DNA of 64,000 nucleotides from Candidatus Fermentibacteraceae bacterium (GCA_016744855.1 JADGDO010000004.1:35006-99005), one strand, 5' to 3'; numbered from the stretch's first letter, positions 16,456 to 25,693 are shown. A program made the numbers and translations. Notes: generated by a model from the letters alone, not told the origin.

Positions 16456-18336
16456 TTACAATCCAGATATCCCACCTATCAGGTCATTCATTGCGGCGGG
16501 ATTTGATTGATTCTTCATTCCGGGCAGGCACTGTGAAATAAATTTAGGTTTTGAATGATCTTCCTTCAGTGCTCCAAAAATATCAAATTCAGTCGACTTG
16601 CCGAATGAAATCAGATCCCCTCCTGTAGCATGGGCAATGAATCTTCCAAGCCTTCTTCCAGGGGAGCTTTCAACAAACTTAAGATTGCTCTGTACCGGGT
16701 CTACAATAAGCACCGGAATCCCCTGTCTACCGAGGTGTACTGCCTGTTTCCTTACCCTGTTGTAGATGTCAGAATTCCAGATGTCTCCGACCGGGACCGG
16801 TTCCGGGTAACAGTCCGATACAAGGATTACGAAGCTCTTTTCCGCATTTGACTTTGAAATTCTCCGTAATTCAGCTGCCGAGAGGGAGAGGAGTTCATCA
16901 ATCGGGCTAGTCCCCTGAGGTTGCAGTTCACTGATTCTGCCGAAGACCCTCAATCTGTTTCTTACTGGAGGGAAGAGAACAACAGGCCTTCCATTCCTTA
17001 TCGCAGAAAGACCAACCCTTGAAGACTGATCAAAGACATTGTTGAAAAGACCATCAAGCATTACTCCCAGATCCCGGAGGTATTCCTGTGATGATCTGCT
17101 ACCATCAATTGCAAGCATACAAACGGCTCTTGGTTTGGAAGATTTTTCCCATTTCCGCCAGTGCTGTTTTTTCAAAGGCATAAAAGGCAGTTTCTCTCCT
17201 GCTTTCGCAGCTGCTCGTACTGACAAGAGAGGATTGATTTCCTTGAAGTCATTTGTGTGAACAGCTCTGATAGGTCTGCCCATGATCGGATCTTTTATCA
17301 TCCTGGAGGAACTTTTTGTTCTTCCTGACCCTGAAGTACCCAGGGAAGATGAAAATTTCCCGACCTCTCTAAAGAACTTGTTTCTCATTGCACGGGAGAG
17401 GCCTCCGAGTATTCCTGCACTTTTCCCTTCGTAAAGAATTTCCATACCGGTTGTAGTTGAATCGGTGCTTCTTATTGAAGCAAAGACCTGAGAGAGGATA
17501 TTATCGGTAAGCTCCTGCATACTTCTTGATGCGATATTCTTCTCTCCACGGCGAGCCATCTCAACAGCATATTTCACTGATTTGCTGATTTCCAGAGATT
17601 CAGGTTGTGCCCCGTTTGATCCACTGGATCGGTGACCTAAAGCCAGTGGAGCAACAATATTGAGATGATGACCTGAGACTTCCTTCTCTCCCAGAAGAGC
17701 CGCAAGAGCAATACTGCTTCTGAACAAAGACAATTCACCCCGGTGCCCCTGCACCTGCAAAGAAGAGCATGTGAATGCGCAAGCCTTGAGGAACCAGCCG
17801 GGAACCCTTACTTCCCCTATGTATCTCCGGGCCTTCAGAGCAGTTTCCAACAGATCCGAGGGCTTTGAAGAAGAGAAATGTGCAGCAAGCACCCCCAGTC
17901 TTTCAGCGGGACATAACAATGTCTTAAGAAGAGCAGATAACCCGAAATTGTCAAGTAGTCTTCCCCGGATATCTCCGGTCAGAGAAACTGTGCCTAGAAC
18001 TGGCTTTGCTGATTCAAGAACCATGTCTTGAATGTTGTCTCTGAACAGATCGAGATGTTCCATTATGAGTATGCTGTTTGAGCTGTTCTGTATGAGCCCT
18101 TTTCTTTTTCGAAGCTGACCCTCGGCCAGGAGTGCTGTGAGATCAATACCACCAGCTAGAGCTTCTGGATCGACGCCCAGTGGAATTCTCACAGAATCTA
18201 TGTACAATTCGGTTTCGTTTATCAACTCGCTTTTACCGGTGCCGGAGGATCCCCGGAGAAGAACACCACCGATCAAAGGATCAGTAACCAGAAGTGCAGT
18301 TGCTAGGGCAGCATTTGCCTGGTGAAGAGGGATCAA
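16456..18336 (-). CDS. Magnesium chelatase subunit D-like AAA+/VWA protein
   Basis: A 626-residue ChlD/BchD-like protein. An N-terminal AAA+ module has a P-loop (GSSGTGKS, about 29-36) and a degenerate Walker B (ILIMEHLDLF). A basic linker follows, then a C-terminal von Willebrand A domain with MIDAS motif AIDGSRSSQ near residue 411 and a later VSDCYPEP. In Mg or Co chelatases the D subunit pairs with I to drive metal insertion into tetrapyrroles. No H/CobN catalytic subunit or tetrapyrrole gene is nearby, so a chelatase role is unproven; the pair could serve another metal-insertion or remodelling target. It overlaps the I-like gene by 4 bases (ATGA). Confidence 0.85.
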   Translation of the reverse strand: MIPLHQANAALATALLVTDPLIGGVLLRGSSGTGKSELINETELYIDSVRIPLGVDPEALAGGIDLTALLAEGQLRKRKGLIQNSSNSILIMEHLDLFRDNIQDMVLESAKPVLGTVSLTGDIRGRLLDNFGLSALLKTLLCPAERLGVLAAHFSSSKPSDLLETALKARRYIGEVRVPGWFLKACAFTCSSLQVQGHRGELSLFRSSIALAALLGEKEVSGHHLNIVAPLALGHRSSGSNGAQPESLEISKSVKYAVEMARRGEKNIASRSMQELTDNILSQVFASIRSTDSTTTGMEILYEGKSAGILGGLSRAMRNKFFREVGKFSSSLGTSGSGRTKSSSRMIKDPIMGRPIRAVHTNDFKEINPLLSVRAAAKAGEKLPFMPLKKQHWRKWEKSSKPRAVCMLAIDGSRSSQEYLRDLGVMLDGLFNNVFDQSSRVGLSAIRNGRPVVLFPPVRNRLRVFGRISELQPQGTSPIDELLSLSAAELRRISKSNAEKSFVILVSDCYPEPVPVGDIWNSDIYNRVRKQAVHLGRQGIPVLIVDPVQSNLKFVESSPGRRLGRFIAHATGGDLISFGKSTEFDIFGALKEDHSKPKFISQCLPGMKNQSNPAAMNDLIGGISGL

Positions 18337-19424
18337 TTTTTACTCTCCAGGCTTTCACGCCAGTTCCAGATTTTACCGGCATCTTTGCCTTTACCGTAGT
18401 TGGAGTAACCGGTTTGGAGGGCTTTCAGTATCTCATTTTTGTCTGGAGCACTTTTCAGACCGCCTTCTCGGGTTCTGTGGCTCACACACATAGGTGCTAC
18501 TTTTTTAAGGCATTCAAACGTTACACTACTTTTGTTGTCAAAAGCCGCTAAAGCCCTTGCAGCTCTAAGTGTTACTATATCAGCTCTCTGCCCATCAAGG
18601 CCCATTCCCGCCATTGCTGCAGCAACGGTTCCGAGCATTCCCAACGGTAGATCAACCGAAGACAGTTTTGTACGGGCAAGGCTAATGCTATTTCGAAGGG
18701 ATTCGTTCTGTTTTGAAAAAACCCTATTGAAATCGATTGGGCTTTCGCCGTATGCAAGCACTCTCTGCACTATTTCAATTCTTTTATCCGGTTCATCGAT
18801 GGTTTCAATCGATACGCTGAGAGCAAAACGATCGAGTATCTGTGGTCTCAGTCTGCCTTCCTCCGGGTTCATGGTTCCGAGAAGAATGAATTTTGCAGGA
18901 TGTGTTACAGAAATATTGTCTTTCTCCACAGAGTTAACGCCGGAAGCAGCACAGTCAAGAATGTTATCTGCGATGTTATCCGGTAGCAGATTTACCTCAT
19001 CGATGTAGAGTACCTGATTGTTAGCTGCTGCCAGTAGTCCTGGCTCGAACTCAATTTTTCCCTCCCTGAGAAGACTATCCATTTTAACAGCACCCAGCAG
19101 GCTGTCCTGATCGGCACCGAGAGGAACATTAACAAGTTCAGGTTTTAACTCAAAAGAGTTTCCTGGGTTTGCTTTGCAATCAGGGCACATGAGAGCGCCA
19201 TCTGGCAGGCAGTGGTATGAGCAATGATTCACCTTAACTGCGGGAAGAATCTGTGGCATTGCTCTTACAAGGGTTGATTTACCAGTGCCTTTCTGGCCCG
19301 TGAGTAAAACACCTCCCATGCCGGGATCTATCGCTAAAAGGATTAGAGCAAGTTTTGCATCACTCTGACCAACAATACCGGAGAATGGGTAGGAAGAAGA
19401 AATTTCCACAGCCAAAACCTCCAT
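18333..19424 (-). CDS. Magnesium chelatase subunit I-like AAA+ ATPase
   Basis: A 363-residue ChlI/BchI-like ATPase. It has the YPFSGIVGQSDAKLAL opening, Walker A GQKGTGKS (43-50), and a four-cysteine insert (C68, C72, C80, C83) like the Cys motif of BchI. Walker B and the sensor region are VLYIDEVNLL and ILLGTMNPEEGRLRPQILDRFALSV. It works as a hexamer with the D-like partner encoded directly downstream, with overlapping stop and start. An alternative start is GTG 19409, eight bases after a GGAGG inside the annotated 5' end; the ATG at 19424 has only AGGAA upstream. The beta-propeller lipoprotein gene ends 11 bases upstream, so all three may be co-transcribed. Confidence 0.87.
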   Translation of the reverse strand: MEVLAVEISSSYPFSGIVGQSDAKLALILLAIDPGMGGVLLTGQKGTGKSTLVRAMPQILPAVKVNHCSYHCLPDGALMCPDCKANPGNSFELKPELVNVPLGADQDSLLGAVKMDSLLREGKIEFEPGLLAAANNQVLYIDEVNLLPDNIADNILDCAASGVNSVEKDNISVTHPAKFILLGTMNPEEGRLRPQILDRFALSVSIETIDEPDKRIEIVQRVLAYGESPIDFNRVFSKQNESLRNSISLARTKLSSVDLPLGMLGTVAAAMAGMGLDGQRADIVTLRAARALAAFDNKSSVTFECLKKVAPMCVSHRTREGGLKSAPDKNEILKALQTGYSNYGKGKDAGKIWNWRESLESKN

Positions 19425-19435
19425 CTTCGGGTTTC

Positions 19436-20584
19436 CTATTCAGGTAGTTCGAAAACATATATTTCGGGAATGTTAACTGGATCAAGAGAGAATCCCAGCA
19501 GGCCATGTTCGGAGATATTCCACCACATCATTCCAGATCCAATCGTCTCTTCTGGGTCTATTCCACATAATTCCACATCGAACAGCAATGCTCCACTGTA
19601 ATCGTATACTTCGAAAAGGAATCTGTCGGAGTGACCGTTCAGTACCCATATCCGCCCCAGATTATCAGCATGGAGACCCTGAGGGGGAATGGTGTATCGA
19701 AATTCAAGAGGAGTGTAATTAACAGGTTCGCCGGAAGATCTGGCACTATACATTGTGTTGAAGCGTTCTGTTTCATTAGCCAGTTCTTCGCTGGTTTTCC
19801 TTAGTGGGGTGATCTCTTTCTCTATCGTCAGGAAACACTCACCCAGGCTGTTGAAACCTTGTATTACATACTGATCTGTCGAGGCAGGTGCCACGAAAGT
19901 ATTTCCCTGAGAGTCGCATGTGAATCCGCACGAGAAGACAGAGTTTTGTATCATACTGCTGAGATCACCCGGAATAAGCAGAGCCCTGTTTGTGAAGAAG
20001 GTATCAACCGGGCAGAGATCGATTCCAAAAGAGCAAACAGAATACTCTGTCTCATAGCCTGACTCAGTACTGTTCATGAACATGATTCCACCAGAGAAGT
20101 TGTCCGGGCTGCTCTGTTCTGCCCAGTATGGAAAGATTGATTCCAAATTTTCTTCAATGTCATAAAGGAAAGTACCGTCGTTGCTGTATACCGATATTTT
20201 TCTGATTGAACGGTCAAAGATTAGCATGCTGTCCCCGTTTAGGGGTACAAGGGCGTCTGGACTGTTGAATTCTCCCGGACCGCTTCCTCTTCGCCCTGCC
20301 CTGGAAAGAAACTCACCTTCTGAAGAGAATATGTAAGCAGCCGCTGTCAGTCTGTCCAGAACTGCGATATTGCCGTTAGAAAGATGATCTGCGTCAGAGA
20401 CTGCACCAAGAGTGAATAGGGTGTCATACTCACCAGCACAGATGATTGCTTTCGGGGATATTGAATAGCGTGTGATTTCGTATATCGGATCAGAACCTTG
20501 TTCCTGAAAGTTGCATGCAGGTAACAGCACAATAAAGGTAAGTAAAACAAATTCAAGAAAGACAGTATTCTGTTTTAGAGACAA
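19436..20584 (-). CDS. 6-bladed beta-propeller lipoprotein
   Basis: A 382-residue exported lipoprotein. The N-terminus MSLKQNTVFLEFVLLTFIVLLPAC has a good lipobox (LPAC, Cys 24). The rest shows repeated NHL/six-bladed propeller strands: GNIAVLDRLTAAAYIFSSEGEFL, GRRGSGPGEFNSPDAL, MLIFDRSIRKISVYSNDGTF, and NLGRIWVLNGHSDRFLFEVYDYSG. Such proteins bind ligands or partners at the cell surface or in the periplasm; the specific role is unknown. The start is TTG 20584, since no ATG exists in the N-terminal region; GGGAG lies upstream. A plausible promoter lies at 20627-20656. It is followed by chlI and chlD. Confidence 0.8.
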   Translation of the reverse strand: MSLKQNTVFLEFVLLTFIVLLPACNFQEQGSDPIYEITRYSISPKAIICAGEYDTLFTLGAVSDADHLSNGNIAVLDRLTAAAYIFSSEGEFLSRAGRRGSGPGEFNSPDALVPLNGDSMLIFDRSIRKISVYSNDGTFLYDIEENLESIFPYWAEQSSPDNFSGGIMFMNSTESGYETEYSVCSFGIDLCPVDTFFTNRALLIPGDLSSMIQNSVFSCGFTCDSQGNTFVAPASTDQYVIQGFNSLGECFLTIEKEITPLRKTSEELANETERFNTMYSARSSGEPVNYTPLEFRYTIPPQGLHADNLGRIWVLNGHSDRFLFEVYDYSGALLFDVELCGIDPEETIGSGMMWWNISEHGLLGFSLDPVNIPEIYVFELPE

Positions 20585-20626
20585 TCAGGACTCCCGTCAT
20601 TGGTATGTTCTAACTCTTATACATGA

Positions 20627-20656
20627 ATTATACGAATTTAGCAGATGATTATGCAA
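20627..20656 (-). promoter_or_regulatory. Possible promoter of the propeller-chlI-chlD operon
   Basis: On the minus strand a perfect TATAAT (plus 20627-20632) is preceded 18 bases upstream by TTGCAT (three of six matches to TTGACA). It sits about 43 bases before the TTG start at 20584, inside a 143-base gap. A small inverted repeat, agtata-ga-tatact, lies just upstream at 20660-20673. Confidence 0.4.
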
Positions 20657-20727
20657 AAAAGTATAGATATACTGAAATATCAGGATGTGCTTTTATTGTA
20701 GGGTGATTCCGTCGGGAGAAGTGTGAC

Positions 20728-21192
20728 CTATATAGAGACAGCTACAAAATATCCCATCATTACAACATACAGCAGAGTGGCTACACAGCTTCTCCAGAGT
20801 CTGGACGGGGACTTTACAGGGTCTGTGAAATAGCGATAACCGTGCAGTAGACCCGCCTGAAGCAGATAGAAAGCATACCCGGAAAGAACAAGGATCAGAG
20901 CATGCTTAGGCCAGTTGCAGACTGTGGAAAGTATTCCCATAAAACCGAAGGCAAGGTTTGCAAACCCGACTTCGAACATCCAGTCGGGCTTATCTGTTTC
21001 CCAACCCAATCTCTTCATATCTGATTTGTAGAAAACTACATGTCTTACAAAAGAAAGAACACCAACAATACCAACTGTTGATAAGGTAACAATTCTGAGT
21101 GCCAGATGCGGTTGCTCAGCCATGTAGAAGAAGCCGAAAAAGATTCCTGCTGTTCCAGCAATCATGCTGACAATACTAATTAGTCCGGACAT
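20728..21192 (-). CDS. DUF6790-like integral membrane protein
   Basis: A 154-residue inner-membrane protein with about four or five hydrophobic segments: near 1-25, 33-48, 75-95, 98-118 and 135-154. The stretch between the second and third, FYKSDMKRLGWETDKPDWMFEVGFANLAFG, resembles the RxGW...EVGFANLAFG signature I associate with DUF6790. No function is known. The AGGAGGT Shine-Dalgarno for its ATG overlaps the final codons of the helicase gene (stop 21195), so translation is coupled to the helicase although no functional link is apparent. Confidence 0.72.
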   Translation of the reverse strand: MSGLISIVSMIAGTAGIFFGFFYMAEQPHLALRIVTLSTVGIVGVLSFVRHVVFYKSDMKRLGWETDKPDWMFEVGFANLAFGFMGILSTVCNWPKHALILVLSGYAFYLLQAGLLHGYRYFTDPVKSPSRLWRSCVATLLYVVMMGYFVAVSI

Positions 21193-21194
21193 TA

Positions 21195-23489
21195 TTACCT
21201 CCTGTGTTTCAGTGAAACTTTCCCATTTCTTATCACGCGAAGAGGAAACCAGTGGTCTGGGAGATGGTTGAAGTATGGAGCTCTTATAAACCTGCCTCCG
21301 AGAAGAATCAAATCTGCTTTCTGCTCGCTGTTTCTTATCAATCTGCCTGCGGCCTGGATAACTCTGTTAATGCCGGGGATTGCAAAAGCATGAAGGAAAC
21401 CGTCTCTATTTGTCTTATCATATCTTTCTTGGAGAAGCTTTTGTCTCAGAGAAATAGATGGCAGGGAAGGTCCTGCAATGAAGCATCCACGGAGATCCGG
21501 AATACTCAGATCGACTCCTTCTGCGAAGAGACCCCCGGCCACGGCAAGAATGAGATGATCCCCTTCATTTATCTGCTCAACGAAGTCTGCTCTATCTCTT
21601 TCAGTCATCTCTCTACGTTGTGCTATAAGATCGAGACCGGCGTCTTCTGCTGCAAGTGCTATCTTTTCCATCCAGGAAAACGAGGGGAAGAAAGCCATCC
21701 AGGTTCCGGGTGTTTTATTTCTGGCACCTCTCAGTTTTCCTACAATCAATTCTGTCTGCTCATCACGATACCTGTAGCGAGTATTAATGCCGGTATCTAC
21801 CCACACTGCAAGATTTTCAGGAGGAAATGGCCAACCGACAGCCCTGGATGTGAGTATATCGCTTTTACCCATTCCCAGCTCTTCTGAGAAGTGGTTTAGA
21901 GGTTCAAGAGTTGCTGAAAAACCTGTTACACTTGAACACCTGGAATGCTCTTCTGTTATAAATGTTGAAGGGTCGGTACAGTACCACTGGATCAGAGTAT
22001 CAGCTCCCTCCTTACGGGCTAGAAGATGAAATCTTTCATCCCGTCTTTCCGCTACCCTTGAAAAACCGGTGATTGCTCTGCTGAGAAGGGTTGCCTCTTT
22101 AGGTGCTTTCGTGTCGCCGCCTAATAATTTCTGCCATCTTCGTCTGTTGATTCCCGGAAGGCCAATGTCGTCATGCAGACGTATTTCATTTTCCCGGTTT
22201 GTCCACGGTTGCTCCGCATATGCCTGAAGAAGTTTTCTCCATGGACGAAGGAGGTTTTGAAGTTTTCTGTTGCCTTTGGCATACTTCCAGGTTGTCTCCA
22301 TCCAGTGTGTTTTTATCTCGGGAGACCAGATTCCCCTTACTCTTTCAGGAAGGTTGGCGGCTTCATCAATAAGCAGTACACATCTTGAAGCGGTTTCATC
22401 ATCATCAAAAAACCTCTTTAGCCTGATCCCGGGATCGAATACGTAGTTGTAATCGCATGCAATAAGGTCGCATCTTTGTGAAATATAGAGGGCCAGTTCA
22501 AAAGGGCAGACTTCTGCAGAGACTGATTCACGCATTATGTCTTCAGGTCTCATCAGAACCAGGTCAGTAAGTTTTTGAATAACACCAGACGTTTTTATCC
22601 TGCTTCCGAATTCATCAGCATACGGACAGAGTTCGGGATTGCACCTTTCAAAATCCATTGGGCATGAATTTTCTCGCGAGGAGAGAATTATTGTACGAAG
22701 TGGAAAACCATCCCTAATGAACTTATCCATTGTTTCTGCAAGTATTTTCTTCTGTGTGTTTTTTGCAGTGAGGAAAAAAAGGATTCTCCAGTTTGTAACG
22801 ACAGGTGGAATTGCTCCCGTCAGCACTGCTGCAGTCTTACCGGTTCCGGTCGGAGCCTGGATAAGAAGTTCCTCCCTTTTCGTACCAGCGTCCTGTACAG
22901 AATTAATTATCTCTTCCTGCCCAGGTCTTGTGCTGTCAAAGGGGAAGCTCATGGTCTCCAGGGCCGTATTAAGTTTGAGATGTCTTTCCCATTCACTCTG
23001 AACAAAAAGGGAAACATCTTCCAGAAAACCATTCCACAGATTTGTCATTTTGGCATCGGAGGGGTCAATAGGAAATTCAAGAGATTCCTGTGAGTCGGGG
23101 TCGGTGTAGAGCATCGCCGCATTCTCACATCCGAGTGCGTGGGCATAGAAGAGAACCTGAAGAAGGTGGTGTGTTGCCGGCAATTCCGGCATGGGTTGTG
23201 CTGTTTTAACCTCAATGACTGTCTTGCCGTCTTCAGATAGCAGATCGGCTCTTCCTGTTATCCTGAAGTGTATTCCATTCTTTTCTGTCAGAAGCATTGC
23301 TGGAATTTCCGAAATTAAATTTCTCTCTTCCGAGAGCTCTTTCTGTTTCCTGATGTGCTCTTTTTGCCTGGTTTGCAGATCGATGGACGCATCGCTGCTT
23401 CTCAGCGTGTCAGGCGGGCGGCAAAGGCCTATCAGAACCTTTATTGCAGATTTTACAGTACCGGTCTCTCTATCAAACGGAATGAGCAT
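21195..23489 (-). CDS. XPD/DinG-like Fe-S helicase fused to an N-terminal PD-(D/E)XK nuclease domain
   Basis: A 764-residue superfamily 2 DNA helicase of the Rad3/XPD/DinG group. Residues about 60-140 form a PD-(D/E)XK nuclease-like module: D82 in TGRADLL, and E93 and K95 in VIEVKTA, then a conserved Q in HHLLQVLFYA. The helicase follows with Walker A QAPTGTGKT (211-219) and an Fe-S cysteine set C276, C283, C288, C328. Motif II is VLLIDEAANLPERV (375-378 DEAA in place of DEAH), and motif VI is VIQAAGRLIR. It probably unwinds 5'-3' and may cut DNA during repair. The ATG has GGAAG-type pairing upstream. It is divergent from dapL and coupled to the DUF6790 gene downstream. Confidence 0.87.
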   Translation of the reverse strand: MLIPFDRETGTVKSAIKVLIGLCRPPDTLRSSDASIDLQTRQKEHIRKQKELSEERNLISEIPAMLLTEKNGIHFRITGRADLLSEDGKTVIEVKTAQPMPELPATHHLLQVLFYAHALGCENAAMLYTDPDSQESLEFPIDPSDAKMTNLWNGFLEDVSLFVQSEWERHLKLNTALETMSFPFDSTRPGQEEIINSVQDAGTKREELLIQAPTGTGKTAAVLTGAIPPVVTNWRILFFLTAKNTQKKILAETMDKFIRDGFPLRTIILSSRENSCPMDFERCNPELCPYADEFGSRIKTSGVIQKLTDLVLMRPEDIMRESVSAEVCPFELALYISQRCDLIACDYNYVFDPGIRLKRFFDDDETASRCVLLIDEAANLPERVRGIWSPEIKTHWMETTWKYAKGNRKLQNLLRPWRKLLQAYAEQPWTNRENEIRLHDDIGLPGINRRRWQKLLGGDTKAPKEATLLSRAITGFSRVAERRDERFHLLARKEGADTLIQWYCTDPSTFITEEHSRCSSVTGFSATLEPLNHFSEELGMGKSDILTSRAVGWPFPPENLAVWVDTGINTRYRYRDEQTELIVGKLRGARNKTPGTWMAFFPSFSWMEKIALAAEDAGLDLIAQRREMTERDRADFVEQINEGDHLILAVAGGLFAEGVDLSIPDLRGCFIAGPSLPSISLRQKLLQERYDKTNRDGFLHAFAIPGINRVIQAAGRLIRNSEQKADLILLGGRFIRAPYFNHLPDHWFPLRVIRNGKVSLKHRR

Positions 23490-23648
23490 GAGCCTTGTTC
23501 TTCCGGGTTATTGGTTTGGTTCTTTCTTGCAATATAGTTTTTTAGCAGATAGCGGACAGGATATACAAGATGTGGGTATGTTTTTTTTCGGGAGCTTTAA
23601 GGGGGGTGTTTTCTGTATATTCCCTTATCAAAAACAAAAGGAGATTTT

Positions 23649-24857
23649 ATGCAGAAAAAACCGCTAATCAGTGCTTCGGAAAGACTTACTAAGCTTCCAC
23701 CATACCTGTTTGCAGAGTTAGACAGACAGAAGAAAGCAGCCAGAAAAAGAGGACTTGATCTCATAGATTTCGGTATTGGAGATCCCGACATGCCAACGCC
23801 GGATGAAATCGTTGAGGCCGGGCAGAATGCAGTAGCCGACCCTGCAAACCACAGATACCCCGATGGGGCCGGTTGTGATTCTTTCAGGAATGCCTGCAAG
23901 ATGTGGATGAAAAGCCAGTTCAATGTAGAATGTGAAACTGGTGCTGTCATCGGCTCAAAAGAAGGAATTGCACATATTCCGATGGTCTTCTGCAACAGGG
24001 GTGACCTTGTACTTGTTCCCAACCCGGGATACCCTGTTTACAGGGCTTCTGCCATACTTGCAGACGCTATTCCGGTAGACCTGCCTCTTCTTGGAGAGAA
24101 CAACTTCCTTCCGGATTTCAAAAACATACCGCCAGCCGTTCTCAGAGAAGCAAAGGTTTTGTTCCTTAACTACCCCAATAATCCAACAGGTGCTGTCGTT
24201 ACCTTAGAGCAGATGACTGAAATTGTTGAATTCGCAAGGGCAAATAATCTGCTACTTGTAAGCGACAACTCATATAGTCACATCAGGTTTGATGGAGAAA
24301 AACCTATGAGTTTTCTTCAGGTTCCGGGTGCAGAAGATGTTGTTCTCGAATTCCACAGTTTATCGAAAACATTCAACATGACAGGTTGGAGAATCGGTTT
24401 TGTAGCTGGTGGAGCGGATCTGGTGAATACCTTTATCGGTGCGAAGGAAAACATAGATAGTGGTGCATTTACAGCAGTTCAAAAAGCAGCTGAAATAGCG
24501 ATGGGTATGCCTGGTAATCTTTTTGAAAAGAGAATGGAAGTCTACAGAGAAAGACGCGATATTCTTGTCGAAGGTCTTAAGAAGCTCAACTGGGACATTT
24601 TTGATTCACCGGGTACTTTCTATGTGTGGGTGAAGCTTCCAAGGGGAGCTGATTCCATGGTTTTTGCCAGGAAAATGATTAATCATGCAGGTATTGTTAT
24701 TACACCAGGAAGTGGTTTTGGCACCTGGGGAGAGGGTTACATTCGTTTTGCACTGACCATCCCTTCGGCCCGAATTCACCAGGCTCTAGGAAGACTTGAG
24801 CAGATGGAGTTACAAAAGGGAAGGCTTCTCAAATGGTTGAAAAAAACAGGGGACTGA
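23649..24857 (+). CDS. dapL: LL-diaminopimelate aminotransferase
   Basis: A PLP enzyme converting tetrahydrodipicolinate directly to LL-diaminopimelate in the short lysine/peptidoglycan pathway. Its 402 residues match DapL. The opening SERLTKLPPYLFAELDRQKKAARKRG and IDFGIGDPDMPTPDEIVEA are typical, as are GSKEGIAHIP, VLFLNYPNNPTGAV, the PLP lysine in EFHSLSKTFNMTGWRIG and the KENIDSG block. A related glutamate-pyruvate aminotransferase is possible but less likely given the KENIDSG region. AAAGGAG lies upstream of the ATG. It is the first gene of a long plus-strand superoperon and overlaps folB by 25 bases. Confidence 0.88.
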   Translation: MQKKPLISASERLTKLPPYLFAELDRQKKAARKRGLDLIDFGIGDPDMPTPDEIVEAGQNAVADPANHRYPDGAGCDSFRNACKMWMKSQFNVECETGAVIGSKEGIAHIPMVFCNRGDLVLVPNPGYPVYRASAILADAIPVDLPLLGENNFLPDFKNIPPAVLREAKVLFLNYPNNPTGAVVTLEQMTEIVEFARANNLLLVSDNSYSHIRFDGEKPMSFLQVPGAEDVVLEFHSLSKTFNMTGWRIGFVAGGADLVNTFIGAKENIDSGAFTAVQKAAEIAMGMPGNLFEKRMEVYRERRDILVEGLKKLNWDIFDSPGTFYVWVKLPRGADSMVFARKMINHAGIVITPGSGFGTWGEGYIRFALTIPSARIHQALGRLEQMELQKGRLLKWLKKTGD

Positions 24858-25186
24858 CAGGTACCCTCTCTCTTGAGGGGATTGCAGTAACTCTCCGGCT
24901 CGGGGTATTCCCATTTGAGAGAGTTGAGCCCAGAAAAATCAAACTTGATCTGAAATGGACCGGAGAAATTCTCGCAGGTGGAATTGCTGTTGTCGATTAT
25001 TCACAGGTGTGCACAGCTCTACAAGATAGGCTTGAACCTGAATATCTATACCTTGAGGAACTCGCAAGAGATGCAATGGCTATTCTAGAAAGTCGCTGGT
25101 CAGGGAATTGGATAGTATCTGTACACAAAGATCACCCACCTACAGATCTACCAATGGAAAGGGCCACTGTAACCATTGGAGAATAG
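24833..25186 (+). CDS. folB: Dihydroneopterin aldolase
   Basis: Converts 7,8-dihydroneopterin to 6-hydroxymethyl-dihydropterin in folate synthesis. At 117 residues it has the usual FolB size. It shows LEGIAVTLRLGVFPFERVEPRKIKLDL (the G-x-x-x-E-R block), AVVDYSQVCTAL, and YLYLEELARDAMAIL, where the catalytic L-E-x-L-A pattern is seen, then V.VHKDHPP near the end where FolB has the conserved K-P. Its start lies inside dapL and its stop inside folK, so dapL-folB-folK are coupled. FolB and FolK act in consecutive steps; folP is not in the window. Confidence 0.88.
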   Translation: MVEKNRGLTGTLSLEGIAVTLRLGVFPFERVEPRKIKLDLKWTGEILAGGIAVVDYSQVCTALQDRLEPEYLYLEELARDAMAILESRWSGNWIVSVHKDHPPTDLPMERATVTIGE

Positions 25187-25676
25187 ATCATTTGCTCTCG
25201 GGTTGGGAGGGAATCTCGGTGACGTTCGTTCTGCTATGAGAACGTCAGTGGAAAAGCTTCTTGACGATGAAAGAATTTCTGAACTAAAAGTCTCTTCCCT
25301 GTATCAGACCCCTCCCTGGGGGGATGTTCAGGGTGGTGATTTTTTAAATGCTGCTGTCTGTGGATTGTGGTACGGAGACGATCTTGAACTTTTGGAGCTT
25401 TGTCGCTTGTTGGAGGGATGCTTTTCCAGTCCAGTTAAGAAAAATGGAGGAGCCAGAGAGCTCGATGTTGATATTCTTTTTCTTGAGGGTGGCATTTCCA
25501 GTGCAGAACTTACACTGCCCCATCCCCGAATGACTCTCAGACGATTTGTGCTTGTTCCTCTTGCCGAAGTCTGGTTTTTGAAAGTGCCCGGTCTTTCCAC
25601 AACACCAGCTATGCTTCTAAAGCGCGTACCTGATTGCTCTTCTATTATATTCCAAGGGGAATTGCATTCACTCTGA
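25176..25676 (+). CDS. folK: 2-amino-4-hydroxy-6-hydroxymethyldihydropteridine diphosphokinase
   Basis: Pyrophosphorylates hydroxymethyl-dihydropterin with ATP, the step after FolB. Its 166 residues match HPPK length. Motifs are LGLGGNLGD (pterin loop), VSSLYQTPPWG, DFLNAAV, the Mg-binding RELDVDILF, and LPHPRMTLRRFVLVPLAEV. The start is TTG at 25176, overlapping the folB stop by 11 bases. The C-terminal tail after LAEV is short and unremarkable. Confidence 0.93.
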   Translation: MENRSFALGLGGNLGDVRSAMRTSVEKLLDDERISELKVSSLYQTPPWGDVQGGDFLNAAVCGLWYGDDLELLELCRLLEGCFSSPVKKNGGARELDVDILFLEGGISSAELTLPHPRMTLRRFVLVPLAEVWFLKVPGLSTTPAMLLKRVPDCSSIIFQGELHSL

Positions 25677-25693
25677 AAGGGAGCTTAAACCGT

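Noticed and set aside
16449-16456. Terminator between the cyclase and chlD
   Set aside because: A T-run follows the cyclase stop, but no stem precedes it in the six-base gap or nearby.
23490-23648. Promoter for dapL
   Set aside because: A TATATT box at 23616-23621 exists, but no acceptable -35 lies 16-19 bases upstream, so I did not list it.
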